64,000 bases of DNA, taken from positions 18,443,770 to 18,507,769 of the forward strand of contig NC_052669.1 in the NCBI RefSeq assembly GCF_016802725.1. Reading direction: 5' to 3'. Made by a program: the position numbers and the translations under genes. Source of the stretch: Solenopsis invicta. Lineage: Eukaryota; Arthropoda; Insecta; Hymenoptera; Formicidae. Below the pieces are notes generated by a model. The model was given only the letters and a program-made list of their open reading frames with translations, made no database searches and had not been told where the DNA came from. Of the stretch, positions 34,711 to 48,247 are shown piece after piece (within the stretch, counting starts at the first letter, position 1; each line of letters starts with the position of its first letter).

Positions 34711-37700
34711 CTGCAATCAGAACCATTGTGCACCGTTAGTCAATCCTTCTTTACAATATACAATTTTATTACACACACAGAGAATACGAAAGAAAGAGAG
34801 AGAGAAAGTATATGTAATTTCGAGTAAAATTAGATTTGTCTAATCACCTCGATATAAATTATTCGGTATTCTATATTTGTCTAACTATTATTGTTTTGCG
34901 TGGAATAAGAGAGCGCGCAAAAACTTACAACGAAAATTTCAGTATGTAATTTTGTATTATTGGACGAAGCTTTTAATACACGCGCTCTTCTGCATTTTAA
35001 CGTTATTTCCGCGTTATTCAAGATGCGATTAACGCAAGCGAAAGATATATTGCGACTATATTACAAAGCTTAGAATAAGGAAATGGGAAAGGGATGACAA
35101 CTTAAAGCGCATCAAGCTATTATTATCTAGCCTCTCAATTAACGTATTTTCCTATTAACATATAAAGCTTTCCTTCGTTTGTGAGAAACGTAACTTTCTT
35201 GAAAATGGACGTGGTTGAATGCGTGTGCGCGAGTGAGCAGTAATGCAATAATTCTCTTCAGATAACAATTGTATTTGTTTTGACGTGGTTCTATTTGATC
35301 CACGCAAATCACTTTTACAGGACTAAAATCTTTTACGTCTACGTAGTCTACAAGATGGTATATTTGATATTCCATAAGATTTAAGACAAGGATTACTGAA
35401 TGCGTACCATTTAAGTAATTAATTTCCCATTTTGTATTAATTTGTCTGATTGCGAATGATAAACGTTTGAAATTGTAACCTGATGTTTAATGCTAATTAT
35501 TACGTTAACACCAATAATAAAGTAATTTGTTATGAATCTTTTTTGCAAAGGCGTATACTGCAAAAGGCGACCATTTGCCTAAATCGTACTTGTGAGTATT
35601 CCAAATTATATTACCTTTGAAAATATCGAATTTATATATTATTAAAATAATTAAAAATATAAAGAATTATTAAGTAATACTTATTGTATTAATATTTTCT
35701 AAAAAAAATATTTAAAATTTAATAAATAAGAATAATAAAAAGACATGGAGATAAAACTAGTTTAAATTTTTCCACCCGACATATTTTTAGTCACGTATCA
35801 GTTATTAGTGTCATCACTTACATCAATCTTACATTAATATTATTATAATAAAATCAGTTTTATGTTTTTTTTATTGTAATAAATTTGTTACGGCACTATT
35901 TAGGCGACCGGTATGCGTTTAGCAATTTTTCCCTATAAAACGTTTAGCGTTGCGAGAATGTCACTACAACTGTGAGTTTTAGATCGCCAGATCATCGATT
36001 GCAAATTGATACATTCGTATTTATCACAAGTGTACGCTGAAATAAAAATTGCAGGCTATATTGAAAATTGAATATGCTTGAAATTCGAGTAAAAGCTCGT
36101 TGCAAGATGATTCCATCGCTTGACGTCCCCGAGGAGATCATGGAGATAGATCAGATCCGTTTATAAAACGGAAGTTGACGGCGAAAGGGCACCGCGAAAG
36201 AAGAAGAAGAAGAAGAAGAAGGCGTAACATCGACGTCGATGTCGATCTACCCGTCCGTCCGTCCAAATTAGCTGCCTCCCGCGGGACAGACCGGCGGCTT
36301 ACGATCCGTCCCAGTGTTTTTCGAGGACTATTTGTCAAATATCAAGGATCTTTGAGGTCAGCCGACAAAGTCAGAATAGGCAATAAGACGAGTCGGTGTC
36401 TGACCCAAATAGCCGCCCTCAAACATGAACATCGCGCATCCTTCCGAGAGCATGCTATAATTACATACCGACCCCGCAGGATCTTTTATTCACCGCCAGG
36501 CTGTCCCCGGAATCTCTCTCTATCTAAGTATCCCGCCACAAAATACTGGCTGAAGTCAGATGAAACGTACCGAAATATGGTGGCCCCGCGGAATTCGGAG
36601 ACGCGAAAAGGGAAATAAAGTTGCTGAAATTCAGAAATGAATTTCACGCGACGGGATTAGCTCTAATCGTAACTGTCTAATTCCGTCGCGCGCGAAAAGA
36701 CGGGCGTGAATTAATAGCAGACTGCTTCTAGCTTCCAGACGATGGATTAAAAAAATAGTCCCTGTGAAAAAAAATTTCTTTGCATAATGCGCGCCGCCTT
36801 TCAAAGTTATCCAACTCGGAACTTTTTCTTTTATACCTTCAACCCTGAGGGAGAGATATATAGATGACTTGCTTCTAATAGATCCACCCAGCATACCGGT
36901 GAGAGAGAAAAGTTGATCCCCGACGAAATTTGTCGTCGGTCTCGCGCCCTCGGCGCGAATTTAAATCGCGTTGCCTGCCATTTATCGAAATCTTTTGATT
37001 TTCAACGAGCTGCAAGGGATTAATCACCGGACGAATTCTTCGCCGTGCGAGAACGAGTCGAGTAGTGCGCCTGGATTGGCGCAATTAATTTTTCGTCACG
37101 GGGAACCTCCCGAATGTTTAAATCAAGGCAAGAGGTGCACGCCTCGTTCGCGCGAAACACCTCGTCGATCTCTGACCCTTTCGCGTTTACTTCTCCGAAA
37201 CGTTATTAAATTCGCCGTGTAAATTCGCGCTCGCGCCAACAGCGGGAAAAGGGGGGAGTGGATGTCAAAAGCAAGGCTGTTGAAACGTCGCTGCTCTTCG
37301 CTGGGAAAACGTTCCGCATTGGGAACTCCGCGGAGGCGGTAGAGAAGCGCGGCGGTATTGTAGCAAAAGTATCAGCACTGGGACAGGGTCGGATTTATAA
37401 ATAGGCTAACCAAAAGCTTTGAGAGCTCCCGCGTACCCCCGGGGGGAATTGCCTTGCACTACACCACCGTCTTAAAAGCTGGCTATAAATAATGCAGGTA
37501 TCTCCAACTTTTTAAAATATTTCGCTCCGCCGCCGGATTATGCGCAATTTACTACGTCGCAAATATTATTTAAGACACATTTAAAAGTAATGGCATTTAG
37601 GCTAATCAAAGTTACAGCTTAGAGACTCGTGTCCCCTCTCGAGGGTCCCTCTGTACCATCTTAAAAGCTAAGTATAAATAATTCAGATGTCTCAAACTCT

Positions 37701-40700
37701 TTCATTTCGTTGCTGGATTATATGGAGATTACTCCCCGCTGGAAATCCATTGAAAGATATTGCTCTTAAAATACGCTTAAGAGTGATATTTGCTACGAAG
37801 ATGATATTTAGAGGTTTGCGCTCTTTCGAAACAGTGGCGTAGCTTAAAATGAAATGTTAAAGATCCCTTTCTCTGTCTCCAACTAAGCCGCGTTTTTTTT
37901 TCCTTTCATTCCGGTTTCGCGGGGCAAACGAATTATGCAGTGGGCATGTATATCGTTAAGGATGACCGGAGAAATCCGATTCGGCGCAAAAGGGTCGGCA
38001 TAACAAAAAATATTGACTGGCAATCCTTGAAAGATATTCAACGAGATATGGATATTGATCTTATCGAGTGTCGCACGAGTATGCACGGTGCACCATCGAA
38101 ATTGGGCTCGGGATATGCAATTTCTTCGAGTGCAGCGTCGAGTAACGAATATCTGTCTCACTGCAGCATTGGGATAAAAATATTCGAGTAACGAGCAATA
38201 TGCGAGAAGTACCGCTGCATCTCACGCGATCCAGTTGCGTTCCGCTGAAACGTCGGTTCTCTTCAACGCGAACGCTTTGTCAACGTTAAATTAGTTAAAC
38301 TATAAGTCAGACTAGCCGAATTTCGCAATTACGCGGAGCGCAATATATTTCTCTAGGTTCTTCAGCGCTGACATTTTATGCGGTATCCTTTCAAATCTAA
38401 TCTAAAAATTCAGATCACGGAGGCGATTCTTTCTTTTAGCCAAAGGCTGTCAAAGATCACAAAGGCTAAACAAATTCGTTTTCCCAAGGGTTATCAAGGA
38501 CGTATCTCCAGATTGACGAAACGGCCGTATCTTTCGAGAGAAACCAAACGAGACTGGAGAAGAAATGTTTCTCGTGATGTAGCGGAGATTCATTTCCGAC
38601 CCCTCTGTCACCCTGCTTCTAGGATGTTCGCCATAATGACGAGTTGACGAACGGTGAGGGGAGGGGAGATAAGGGGGAAGGCTAGGAAGGCACGTGGAAT
38701 AACCGGGATGATAAATGCGGAAGTACAAATGCGACGCTACAGAGAACGAGAGATGAGGAGAGAGGGTGGTGACGATATTAGTCGACAATTACTGGAATTA
38801 TAACGAAAATTTCAATGCGCGGAAATGAATTAAGGAGATATTCTAGTCGCAAGTGCAAAAGGCTCGCCGATTTTTGTGAATTAAAAAAAAACACTGTAAC
38901 ACACATTTTTCTGTGCTTTCATACATCTTTCTGTACATATTTCATAAATTTTGGTATGATTAAAATGTTTATTACGTTTTGCGTTATGTAAATTTAAAAA
39001 CAAATATATTTTTGATTTGACACGTACGATTTGTCAGAAACTATTGGAGTTATCGATTGCAATTTTTTTATGTATAAGTAAAACACATATGTCTGTTTAT
39101 CGCTAAACCAAAATTTATCCTAAACCAAAATTTAAATAATGAAAAATATTGCAAGTTATTGGAATGGCGCAATTTTAAAGAAGTATCAATCTTTTCACAA
39201 AATCGATCAAATTTAACATGTATGAAAAAATAAATAATTTAGATATCACCATAATCCTAGTCCCCGCATAAACAGATTTGTATTTTACTATATATTAATT
39301 ATATATATTATTTACTATATATTAATTATACGCAAAAGTTGAAGTCGAGGCTTTAATAGTTTCTGAGAAATCATATCAGCAAATTTGGAAAAGGTATTTA
39401 TTTTAAATTTACATTAAAAAACTAGCTACAGTGAAATTTGTATTTATTAACCATGTATTTATTAAACATGTACAAGCAGATGTATAAAAGCGTAGAAAAA
39501 TCTGTGCGGCACGTTTCTTTAAAAAAGATTCACAAAAATTAAGCGAATTAATTTACTTTTTCATTCTAGACTAGAATACCCCCAATGCTACCCACGCGCC
39601 GTAATCGCATTTAAGTAATGAAAATTTAAGAGTAACGATACTGTTATCCAGTTAATTTTCTCATGTATATCTTACATATATCTATATTATCCAGTAACTT
39701 TCTTATGTATATCTGTATTATAAAGATTTCCCTCTACCATTAAAGTGAATCGGAATAAATTCAAATATAATTACGACGAGAGATTTTTCGATCATTATAA
39801 AATAATCTTTTGTAACGCATATTGTAATGCATACCTATTCCACTTTATTGAAAATAACCCAAAACTAGAAGCGAAACGTCTGTCATTCAGATTAATAAAA
39901 TTATATGTACACGCGACTATCCTGCGTTGGCTCTTATTGGCATTTTTAATTCTTCAACATAAAATAATCTTCCTTTTTCAAATGGCAATAAAAAGTATCT
40001 TGTAATTTTTTCACTTGACTTGATTGATTGATTCTCACGTAAACTGAAGCCGCGTTTGCACGTTTTCGCTTTAATGCGACCGATAGTTTGTCATACATTT
40101 TACTTTCGGCACTACAACCCTTTAGAGCGGCGCATGAGGCTATATATAGGCAGGGTACGCCCCGCTACGTAGGAAGCTAGGTACATACACCTGAAGTGCC
40201 CTCCACAAGCCGGCTGACCCAATTCTCTCTTCTACTCTCCGACGATCTGCGTTGGTACGAACCAGACGGATGCGGTATCTACCACCCCCCCCCCCTTTCT
40301 CCTCTCTTCAATCCTCTGCAACCCTACACAGTGCCAATCTCCATCCTGTTCCCCTGCGTGTTCGCGTCGCTTCATTCCCATCCCTTTTTCGACGTCCGTT
40401 CCTTTTGAGTATTCTCCGATAATAATTGCGAGATTCTATCGCTTAATTTTTGTATAATTTATTTCTCTTTTCTACCACATTTTTCTTTCACGATTTCGGT
40501 ATTTTAAGCTTCAAGCTTGAATCGTGGCCTTTTCAAAGTTCTGACACGAACGAAGTTCGCGAATCGGAGCTTTTTCGAAGTTCTGACACGAAAACTGGGA
40601 GGGAGGATTCGTGGAAAACGGAGCGCTTATACTGTACACTTTACACAGTGCGTTCGATTCGCTTGAGGATTACAAAGACGCGAAACTCCGTTTCTGGCAT

Positions 40701-42720
40701 GCAAATAGTCGCTTCAAAATACGTATTAAACAAAAGCGTACTTGAAGTGGAACTGAAGAGAAGGAAAAGCAACAGGCAAATACGTACTGTGCAACATGCA
40801 ATTGCGTCGGCCGAATATATACGATATATAATAAAACAAATTCACAAGTTATTACGTCGTATTAAACATATGGATGGTCATCTATACGTATGTATAACTA
40901 ATACTTAGCAGTATTGCCTCGATACATCTAAAAAAGAAACGTTTAGTTTTAAAATAATAAAATGTCTTGCTTGTCTTCATTTCAGATAAACGTTTCAGAT
41001 TTAAATAACGTTAAAATTAAAAATACTGAACGTTTGAAACTAAAATCTTTAATAGCTTTTAATGCTTTAGTGAAAAAAAAAAAAAAATTTAAAACTATTT
41101 ACGACTAAAGCATTTTTAAGAATGTAGATAATGGAGATAAAAACAAAATATATTTTAATATCTTAAAATTGAGCATTACTTTTTTTGAGCGTATACGTCA
41201 TATGTCACATTACTGTTTGGTAATTTTCAGAACTACCCACTGTTGATTATCAGAAATACAAACAAATATAAAATAAATATAAACAAATAAAAGAATAAAA
41301 CAAATGGATCTCCAAAGATTCACGACTCTTACTCCTCTTGTGCCTTGCTGAATTCGCGCTCGGACAAAATACGAAGGTATTGGACGTCGAAATTCACGAT
41401 TCCGAGAGTCGCAGAGCAAAAGGGGTACGAGAACTCGGGGATGAAAAAGTTCCCTGCGTCCCGTCAAAGGCCTCGCGACACAATGGATAACGAAATGACA
41501 ACGCAATCGGCGCGGGAAAATTTCAGTGCCCCGATAAAAGGAGGGCAGAACGAGTGTTCCCACTATCCCCATTCGCCCTCGTTCATTCGAGTCTGGAGCA
41601 ATCGTTATCGTGTAATCCGACGGCGTTCCGTGTGGTCTTGCCTAATCGATAATGAACCGCCGCTCCGGTGAGATTAAAAATTAAAAGCGTTGTTTAAACG
41701 GCCTCAATTACGCTAAAAAAAAGGATATTAAAAAAAAAAAAGAAAAACCGCACATGGCGATGAAATGTTTCTGTTGCAATCTTGACCTTTTTATGCAAAA
41801 AACTGCGTGTGATCGCGGTTACAAGCGAGCCGTTACAAATTAACATATCATGAAATAAATGTGACTCTCGCCCTTTATCTCTCTCTCTCTCTCTCTCAAT
41901 CTCTCTCTCTCAATCTCTCCGTGTTATCGTCGCTTTTATGCGCATATAAATGAAGTCTAAATGAAGTATTAATTCGGCGTAGTCGCTGTATCACGACACG
42001 GTTATTGCGCGACAGACACGCGCCAAATATGCCACTTCGCCATAAAATTGTCCACGATGTAAAACAAACGCAAAAGAGAAGGTTTCGCGCGCAAGGAAAA
42101 TACGCAGTCGCGCGTGCAAGCCGGAAAATGGCGAGGTTGGCTCTTATCAGACCTTAAGAGCCGGCTCTTCAGCATCTTCTCTCGAGAAACCACGAGCGAG
42201 CACGTTCTTCCGCACTTCTCCGTATCTCTTTTTCGCTCCTCTTATCTTTGTCCTACCTCGCGCTCTAAAAGGTAGATATAGGTCATAAGCCAAACTTGAG
42301 AAACTAACTCGTGAAGAATTACGCGGCTAAAAATATGTCCATATTCTAGACTTATTATACGAGTTTCTCGAGATGCGCATGGAGAGCGGCGCTTCCCCGA
42401 GTGAATTGTTTTACGGCTGCGAGAACTACGACTGTGTGGATCCGCGTTGTTTTCAAAGTGCCCTTTCACCCCGCTCGACTCTCTGGAAATCATCGTCGTT
42501 TCTGCCGCGATAAACACCCTCCGGTGCGCTGGGCGCACGAGAACGACGAGAACTCGTAAAGGGATTAAACGAGATATTGAGCAGGGGCTCGGCAGGCATG
42601 AGAAAGGAAAAGTCACAGCGGCATGCGAGCACCGGAGTGGAGAAACCCCTTAACTATGCGCGGAAGGAAATAACCCATCCGCGAGGGGCGAGAGACAGGG
42701 GATGAAACAGGATGACGTAC
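34711..42720. other. probable large intron (or intergenic): no supported exon
   Basis: The stretch is AT-rich at 35.3-36.1 kb and 38.9-40.0 kb and contains a diverged tandem duplication (37401-37830), a CTT/AAG microsatellite (36199-36222), a CCCC run (40286-40296) and a poly-A-bearing AT repeat (40930-41170). The missing first half of the NALCN-factor cysteine-rich domain was looked for on the minus strand and not found. Confidence 0.4.
37401..37830. repeat. diverged tandem duplication, unit about 190 bp
   Basis: Ordered shared blocks recur: AGGCTAA(C/T)CAAA (37403 and 37599), then CTTAAAAGCT (37471 and 37660), TATAAATAAT (37484 and 37672), CAG(G/A)T(A/G)TCTC (37495 and 37684), and GGATTAT (37536 and 37716). 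Spacing is 180-196 bp. A weaker third unit starts near 37805. The blocks are better conserved than the sequence between them. Confidence 0.65.
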
Positions 42721-42836
42721 CGTAAATAAGAAAGCTGTAGTCGCCTGTCGAAGCTGCGACAGACGGGACATGTCGTCGTCGTCGTCGTCGTATCGGATCA
42801 GAACAGCAGGGGTTGTGATGCGGCACGAGGGGGTGG
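42721..42836 (-). CDS. candidate exon, possibly of the NALCN-factor gene
   Basis: On the minus strand a strong polypyrimidine acceptor (TATCCCTCCCCTATCCAG) is followed by 116 open nt and a consensus donor ACG|GTACGT. Phase is 1 in and 0 out, the latter matching the phase-0 acceptor at 34710. The peptide reads TPSCRITTPAVLIRY, six Asp (from a GAC repeat), then MSRLSQLRQATTAFLFT. The internal ATG follows GACGAC, so it could instead be an initiating exon. I recognise no domain. Linkage to the 34.7-kb exon rests only on strand and phase. Confidence 0.35.
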
Positions 42837-43067
42837 CTGGATAGGGGAGGGATACGGTCGCGCGGCAAAAGCAATGCCCTCAGTCAGGGTGACCCAGTTA
42901 CCTGGCCCATATCTGCCGTTCCCCCCTTCCTTCGCGCCACCCGCTAACCCAAAATCCACGCGCTTGCTCGGCATCATCCCTCTCGATTCACCCCCTCCCT
43001 CCTTCCTCGTCGTCGTTGTTGTGCCCGAAGGCATCCGCTCTCTTTTATCCTCCTCTGTTTTTCCCCA

Positions 43068-43100
<33 letters not shown>

Positions 43101-46100
43101 GTTTTTCATTGTAACCTTCCCTTAAAGTCTCCCAGTCGCAGAATACAGTTGGAAAAGGCGATTATAAATGCGCTCACGTGCCTTCCATCCTCTCGCAACC
43201 GCCACTTCGCGCAAAGCCCAACCATCCCTGTCGCAACCCTTGTTTTCCTTCGTTTCTCTTTTTTTTTCTCCTCCGGAGGCAGCTTTGTCGCTCGCGGGAA
43301 AGTTGGACTCATTACGCAGTGATTTACGAACGAGATAATGGGACCGGGGAACGTCGCCGACACGAGGAATTCGCTTGTATCGGCCGCGACTATCGCGGAA
43401 TCCACGCGAGCACGGGCGCCGGAAGCGGAAAGCCCGTTCCGCTTCTGCGTTTTATCCCGTGCGCGACACAAGCGCGATCCTTTATTTTCAGAGTTTTATT
43501 TTTATTTTTATTTTCGAAGGGGGGTATACTTCGTCCCGCGAGAGAGAATTCTGAAAGAGTCGATTTGATTCTAAATTCAAAGGGTAAGATCAATTCAAAA
43601 GCCGTTACTCGGGTATAAAGTGAAGATAAAGTATTCATAATTAGCACTGCTAAGTTCATTCATTTTCCGCGGTACAAATTTAATACTCGTTCAAATTAGA
43701 CTTTCTGTATCTTTCAGTGAGATTTTCATCAAGCGTATATAAGACAGACGTTACGTTATAAGACAAATTAATTACTTTGACTGAACTCGACATTTGACTT
43801 CTCTAATATTTATGTAAAGAAAACGATGTAATTGAATAACGTATATATATATCCTGAACAGTAATTTCACTTCCTTTTTAAGACCCGTAGACATTTGACG
43901 AGACTTAAATGTAACATTCTCTTTCGAGGACTAAAAGCGTCTAATAAACAATCACGCAAACTTCTCTTCCACAAAAAGTGCATCCCACAATAACGGCTTT
44001 AACGAAGCGCGCGTTTGCAACAGGGGGGAAAAAGATAAAAGATAGGAGAGAGAAAAAAAAAGAGAGAAAGGGAGATCGCACAATTAATCCGGGAACTCGA
44101 TTCGCGACGGGAGAAAAAGACCAAATACTGCCGGTATAATTGGATTAAATTCCACACCTCCGCGCCTCCGAGTCACTCATTTGCCGACCACCGGCGACGT
44201 TGCCTCCCGCCTATTCTTCCTTTCCCTTCCTTTTTTATTTTTAATTATCACCGCGGCCTCTTTCCGAGGGCATTAAATTTATGCGCGGCGCGCCCAGAAG
44301 CCTCCTCCTCTCCCTCCACCTACCTACGCTCCGTATAATTACTAACAAGGATATTGGCGCGGCTCAGCCGGCGTGTCACACTAATTTTATATGTGTACAC
44401 GTCGTAATATCCATGCCAATACTCTTATCGTGAGCCGAGTCATTCGACGGTCGATATTCGCTATCGCGTATACGCGGTACCGATCCGAGAGACGCGACGG
44501 CCCGTAAATCACGTGTTCGATCAGTTTGACGCGTTTGACTCTATCAAATTGCGAGCGAAACTGACCAACAAATAAGCATACGTCCCCAACCGGTTATTAT
44601 GCAATGTTGCATAATACGCATAAATAAATCTGGAGGGATACCCTCTGGATTAGGTGAGCAACATTCAGAGGAAAGCTGATATTTAAATTGATAAAACTAT
44701 TCTTTTGACATTCACTTTACTACTCACGTAGCGATAATAACTAATAATCTATAAAACAATATAAATATATAATTGTCATCAAAATGACTTTGAATTATTA
44801 CAGTTAAGTTTTATGGTAACTGCAACCATTTTTTTTCTCAGCGAAGAAGCAACGTGTAGCTGAATTTGAGTTTTACGAGTCTCTTATATAAGCAGATAGA
44901 TAAAGAAGGTGTATTATAATTATTTTATTTCGAAAAATACATCAATCGCTCTCAGACTATAAATTTCATACTTTCGAGATTAGCGAAATGACGAGTATTC
45001 GGGACGTGATTGGCCTAGATATGCTTCTCGGTTGTTTATCGTTCAAAACCTCCTGACCGACTCTACTTAGAATTGGCGACGGCAACAACGACGGTAGCTG
45101 CTCGCTCAAATTCGTCAAGGAATCTATTATGCAAGTTAAGGTCGAAAGTTTCCCCGGAGCGGGTTGTACGTCCGAGTCCTCTCTCATCATCGTCGGATGT
45201 TCCGCAGATAAATCTACAGCAAGATGAATTTCACGCAAGCATCGAAATTCTAATATCGCTGCCTTCCACTTGCCAATTAGTCGCGCTCTAGATAATGAAC
45301 GTGAATTTCAGATTCACCGGCAAATATTTTCCACAGATGCACGTGCGCGCGTATCGGCCCGCAGAGGTATTAATAGAAAAAAACAAAAAAAGAAACACTT
45401 TATCCCGAAAATCCGGTATTACTTCCGGCGACCTGTACGTGCGCGCGCCCTACGTTCACTTACACGTGTGTCGCGCTCGAAACCCGGATGCAGGCGCTCC
45501 AACGTGTCGCAATAACTCGTCCACAGCGAGGTCGAGAAGGGGACCGGAAAAATGCGAAAAGCGAAAGGATTTAGAATTCAATATCGAGTGATTTTTACGC
45601 TCGCGCCACTCTCAATCTGGCCGTTATCGAGACTCGAAGCACCGTTCGGAAATCCGATGGTACGTCGAGCGATATTGAAACCAGTAAATGACTTAAAAAA
45701 TATAATTGACCTAGCGCATTTGTCTCTTGATTATTTTATTCTGCAAAATATATGTTCAAAATAAAAGTGAGAGAGAGAAAGAGTGAATTAAACTAACTGT
45801 AGCCAGACTTCTTGCTTAATAAAATGATTAAAGTAAAACCCAAGTTAAAATAATTCTAATTAACCTTTGCTATCGTTTAATTCCAAAGTATCTTTCTCAG
45901 AATACAGTGAGTCTCTCTTTTCTTTAACGCCGTTCATAAAGAAAAGCCGTCGCTAAAGATTTAAGGGAGAAAGCTTTTGGTACTTTGTGGAGTAACGCGA
46001 CTCACGTGCTGATGCACATGTGACTGCAGCTCACTTGCAGCTCGATAGAACCGTCGTGGTCGTTGAAAAGACAATTGCCCGGAAGACAGCCGCTGGCAAG

Positions 46101-46762
46101 TGTCACTTTTGTATGCACACAAAGCGAAGTGGGCGCGAGAAAAAGAGTCCGGATAAAAAGTGCACCTCCACGCTATGCCGCCTTTTAGCGAGCAGCAGCA
46201 TCAGAAATTCTGTGTTTGTGCCGAATGAATGACTCGAATTTCATGACACGTTTCGATAATAGAGTTCCCTTCAAACCAGATTGTTAAATTGTGAATCTCT
46301 ATCTTGAGTACCATAATTTTCGCGTGAACGAACCTTCTCCGATTACAATTGAAGTAATTTAAGAAATAATTCAAAAATTAAAAAAAAACATGCATATACA
46401 TAATCGATAACTTTTGCTAAAATAGCTTATATATTTTTTGATGTAATCTAAACATTCCTGACGCAGCGTAAACCATCATATTAACATTTAATTTTATACG
46501 AAGAAAAAAATCGAGTTGTATGATATATAACAGAGTTTTTTTTTAAGGCTTCTTTTGTCCATTAAATGCAGGGAAGACTCGTTAGCATAGTTTTCATAAT
46601 TTTACTCGACGATTTAAACAGCTAATTATTATGATTAAACTGTAATAATATAATAATAGAGAGAATCTTTCTCTACATTTTCACGCCAAAAATAATTCTG
46701 TATATTGTAGTTTCTTTGTGTAATGAATAAAATACGAACATTCCGAATTGTAGCAAACTTAC
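42837..46762. other. no supported gene
   Basis: The stretch contains a CT tract (43066-43098), purine-rich DNA at 44020-44060 and GC-rich patches. On the minus strand 44966-45291 is open (about 105 codons after an ATCTAG acceptor-like site), but the opposite strand is open too and I recognise neither. Confidence 0.4.
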
Positions 46763-46826
46763 CCCGCTGGCGAGGTAAATTGGCACATATCACGGTGTAA
46801 GTTGCCCATACCACAAATATTAAATT
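46763..46826 (-). CDS. candidate exon encoding a hydrophobic segment
   Basis: On the minus strand an excellent acceptor (T-rich tract ending TTTGATACAG) precedes 64 open nt and a perfect donor, CGGG|GTAAGT. Phase is 0 in and 1 out, compatible with the phase-1 acceptor at 42836. The peptide NLIFVVWATYTVICANLPRQR looks like a membrane segment followed by basic residues. NALCN auxiliary factors have an N-terminal membrane segment, so this could be an upstream exon of that gene. This is inference from splice sites and phase only. Confidence 0.3.
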
Positions 46827-47999
46827 CTGTATCAAATTAATGAAAACGTAATAGGAATAAAAAACAGATCGCAAATACGTATTTTTAAAATAAAGATTGT
46901 ATCTTCTAAAATTACTTTGTAATGATTGAATAGTAAAATATTGTTGTACAGAAAAACAAATGCTTCGATAAAAATATTAAATATAAAACATTTTTTTTAT
47001 TACAATCCAATTATAATTGAATGTTCATGCACTTCTCATTTGCACGTGAGCTAAGCTTGCCTTAAATATGAATCAGCTCTACATACGTATTGGATTTTAT
47101 TTTATTATAACAAATTACTGATATTAAAAGTAACATGTGTAGTAACAGAAACTTTTCTTCTAACTAATATGTCACTAAGATTTATTCTCTCAAGGTTAAG
47201 AAGATTAATACGAAATTATTTGAAACGCTCGAAAACTTGTCTCATCTTAAATCAGATTTTTCCATTGTTTTTTATTCCAATATTATTAGATATAAATAAA
47301 AGTGTGAAAAAACTACTTTGAAAATAGTCTTTATATTATAAAAGAGATATTTTGTGATAACTTTTCCATCGTTTCTTTCGCAATAAATAGAACGCAATGA
47401 TAATTTGCCTCTGGTGTCAACGAGCTTCGGTCTCCCCTATTATCTCATTAATAAATCATTTTAAACGGTCTATTTTTCCTAAAGATGTTCGTAAAGATAT
47501 CGCTCCTTAATTGAACTTTGTCTGTATTGAATAAACAAATTTAGTCTTGATTCAATACGGTTAAATTATCATTAAAGTTAGGGATAGATGCTCGTACAAG
47601 TAGAAAACGATTAAGAGGACTTCATCAACAGCGACTATAACGTTTTCTGTTAATAAAATTTCAAGGCAAGTTAGGTTTGTAACAGTGGCCGTGAAAATTT
47701 TTGTTTACTCTGGTAGGCGCCACGAATTTCTTCCTCTTTTCGCGATGTTAAAAGCGATGAGTCATCAGAAAACAATTTTAATATAAAATTAGGCCTATAT
47801 GCCGCAAATGAGAATCTACGGAATATGCAAATTTTCCGTTTATTATTGCGAAAATAGAAGATTGTTTTTCATGCAAATGTGAGCAACGAATCGTGAATAG
47901 AATCGATGGTGACAATCATTACTTTGCCCGTTTTATATCATAATTAAAAAAAAGTTAAAAATAAAATTAATAAAAAATAATTAGAATTCGTATTTACAA

Positions 48000-48247
48000 C
48001 ACGGAAAGAACGGTTTTGCTAAAGTGTCCAAAAATTTAGCTCAATACAGATCTGAAAATAATTTTGATGGGCCATCTAAATAATTATACAGGCCATCAAA
48101 CGTGATGAGCAAGGCTGCAAAATGTTTTGACATTTCAGCAACTAATTTCACTATCCTACGTAATTATTTTGATGGCCCGACAAAATTATTTTCAGATCTA
48201 TATCCAGCTAAATTTTTGGACACTTCAGCAAAACCGTTCTTTCCGTC
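48000..48247 (+). mobile_element. MITE copy 2 (CGGAAAGAAC-terminus family), full length
   Basis: The left end, CGGAAAGAACGGTTTTGCTA, is matched by the reverse complement of the right end (...AGCAAAACCGTTCTTTCCG). Inside, further mirrored blocks follow: AAAATTTAGCT, CAGATCTG, AAATAATTTT(G)ATGG. The interior shares ordered motifs with the cry2-intron copy. At 248 bp with no coding frame, it is the best-preserved member in the window. Confidence 0.85.

Noticed and set aside
36138..36338. Minus-strand frame with MLRLLLLLLLL resembling a signal peptide
   Set aside because: The leucines come from a CTT microsatellite, and the frame stops soon after with no downstream domain or donor.
40138..40408. 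GGCTATATATAGGC (TATA-like) followed by a 70-codon plus-strand frame
   Set aside because: A lone TATA-like motif in AT-rich DNA is weak evidence. The frame is Pro/Ser/Leu-rich, contains a C10-type run, and has no homology.
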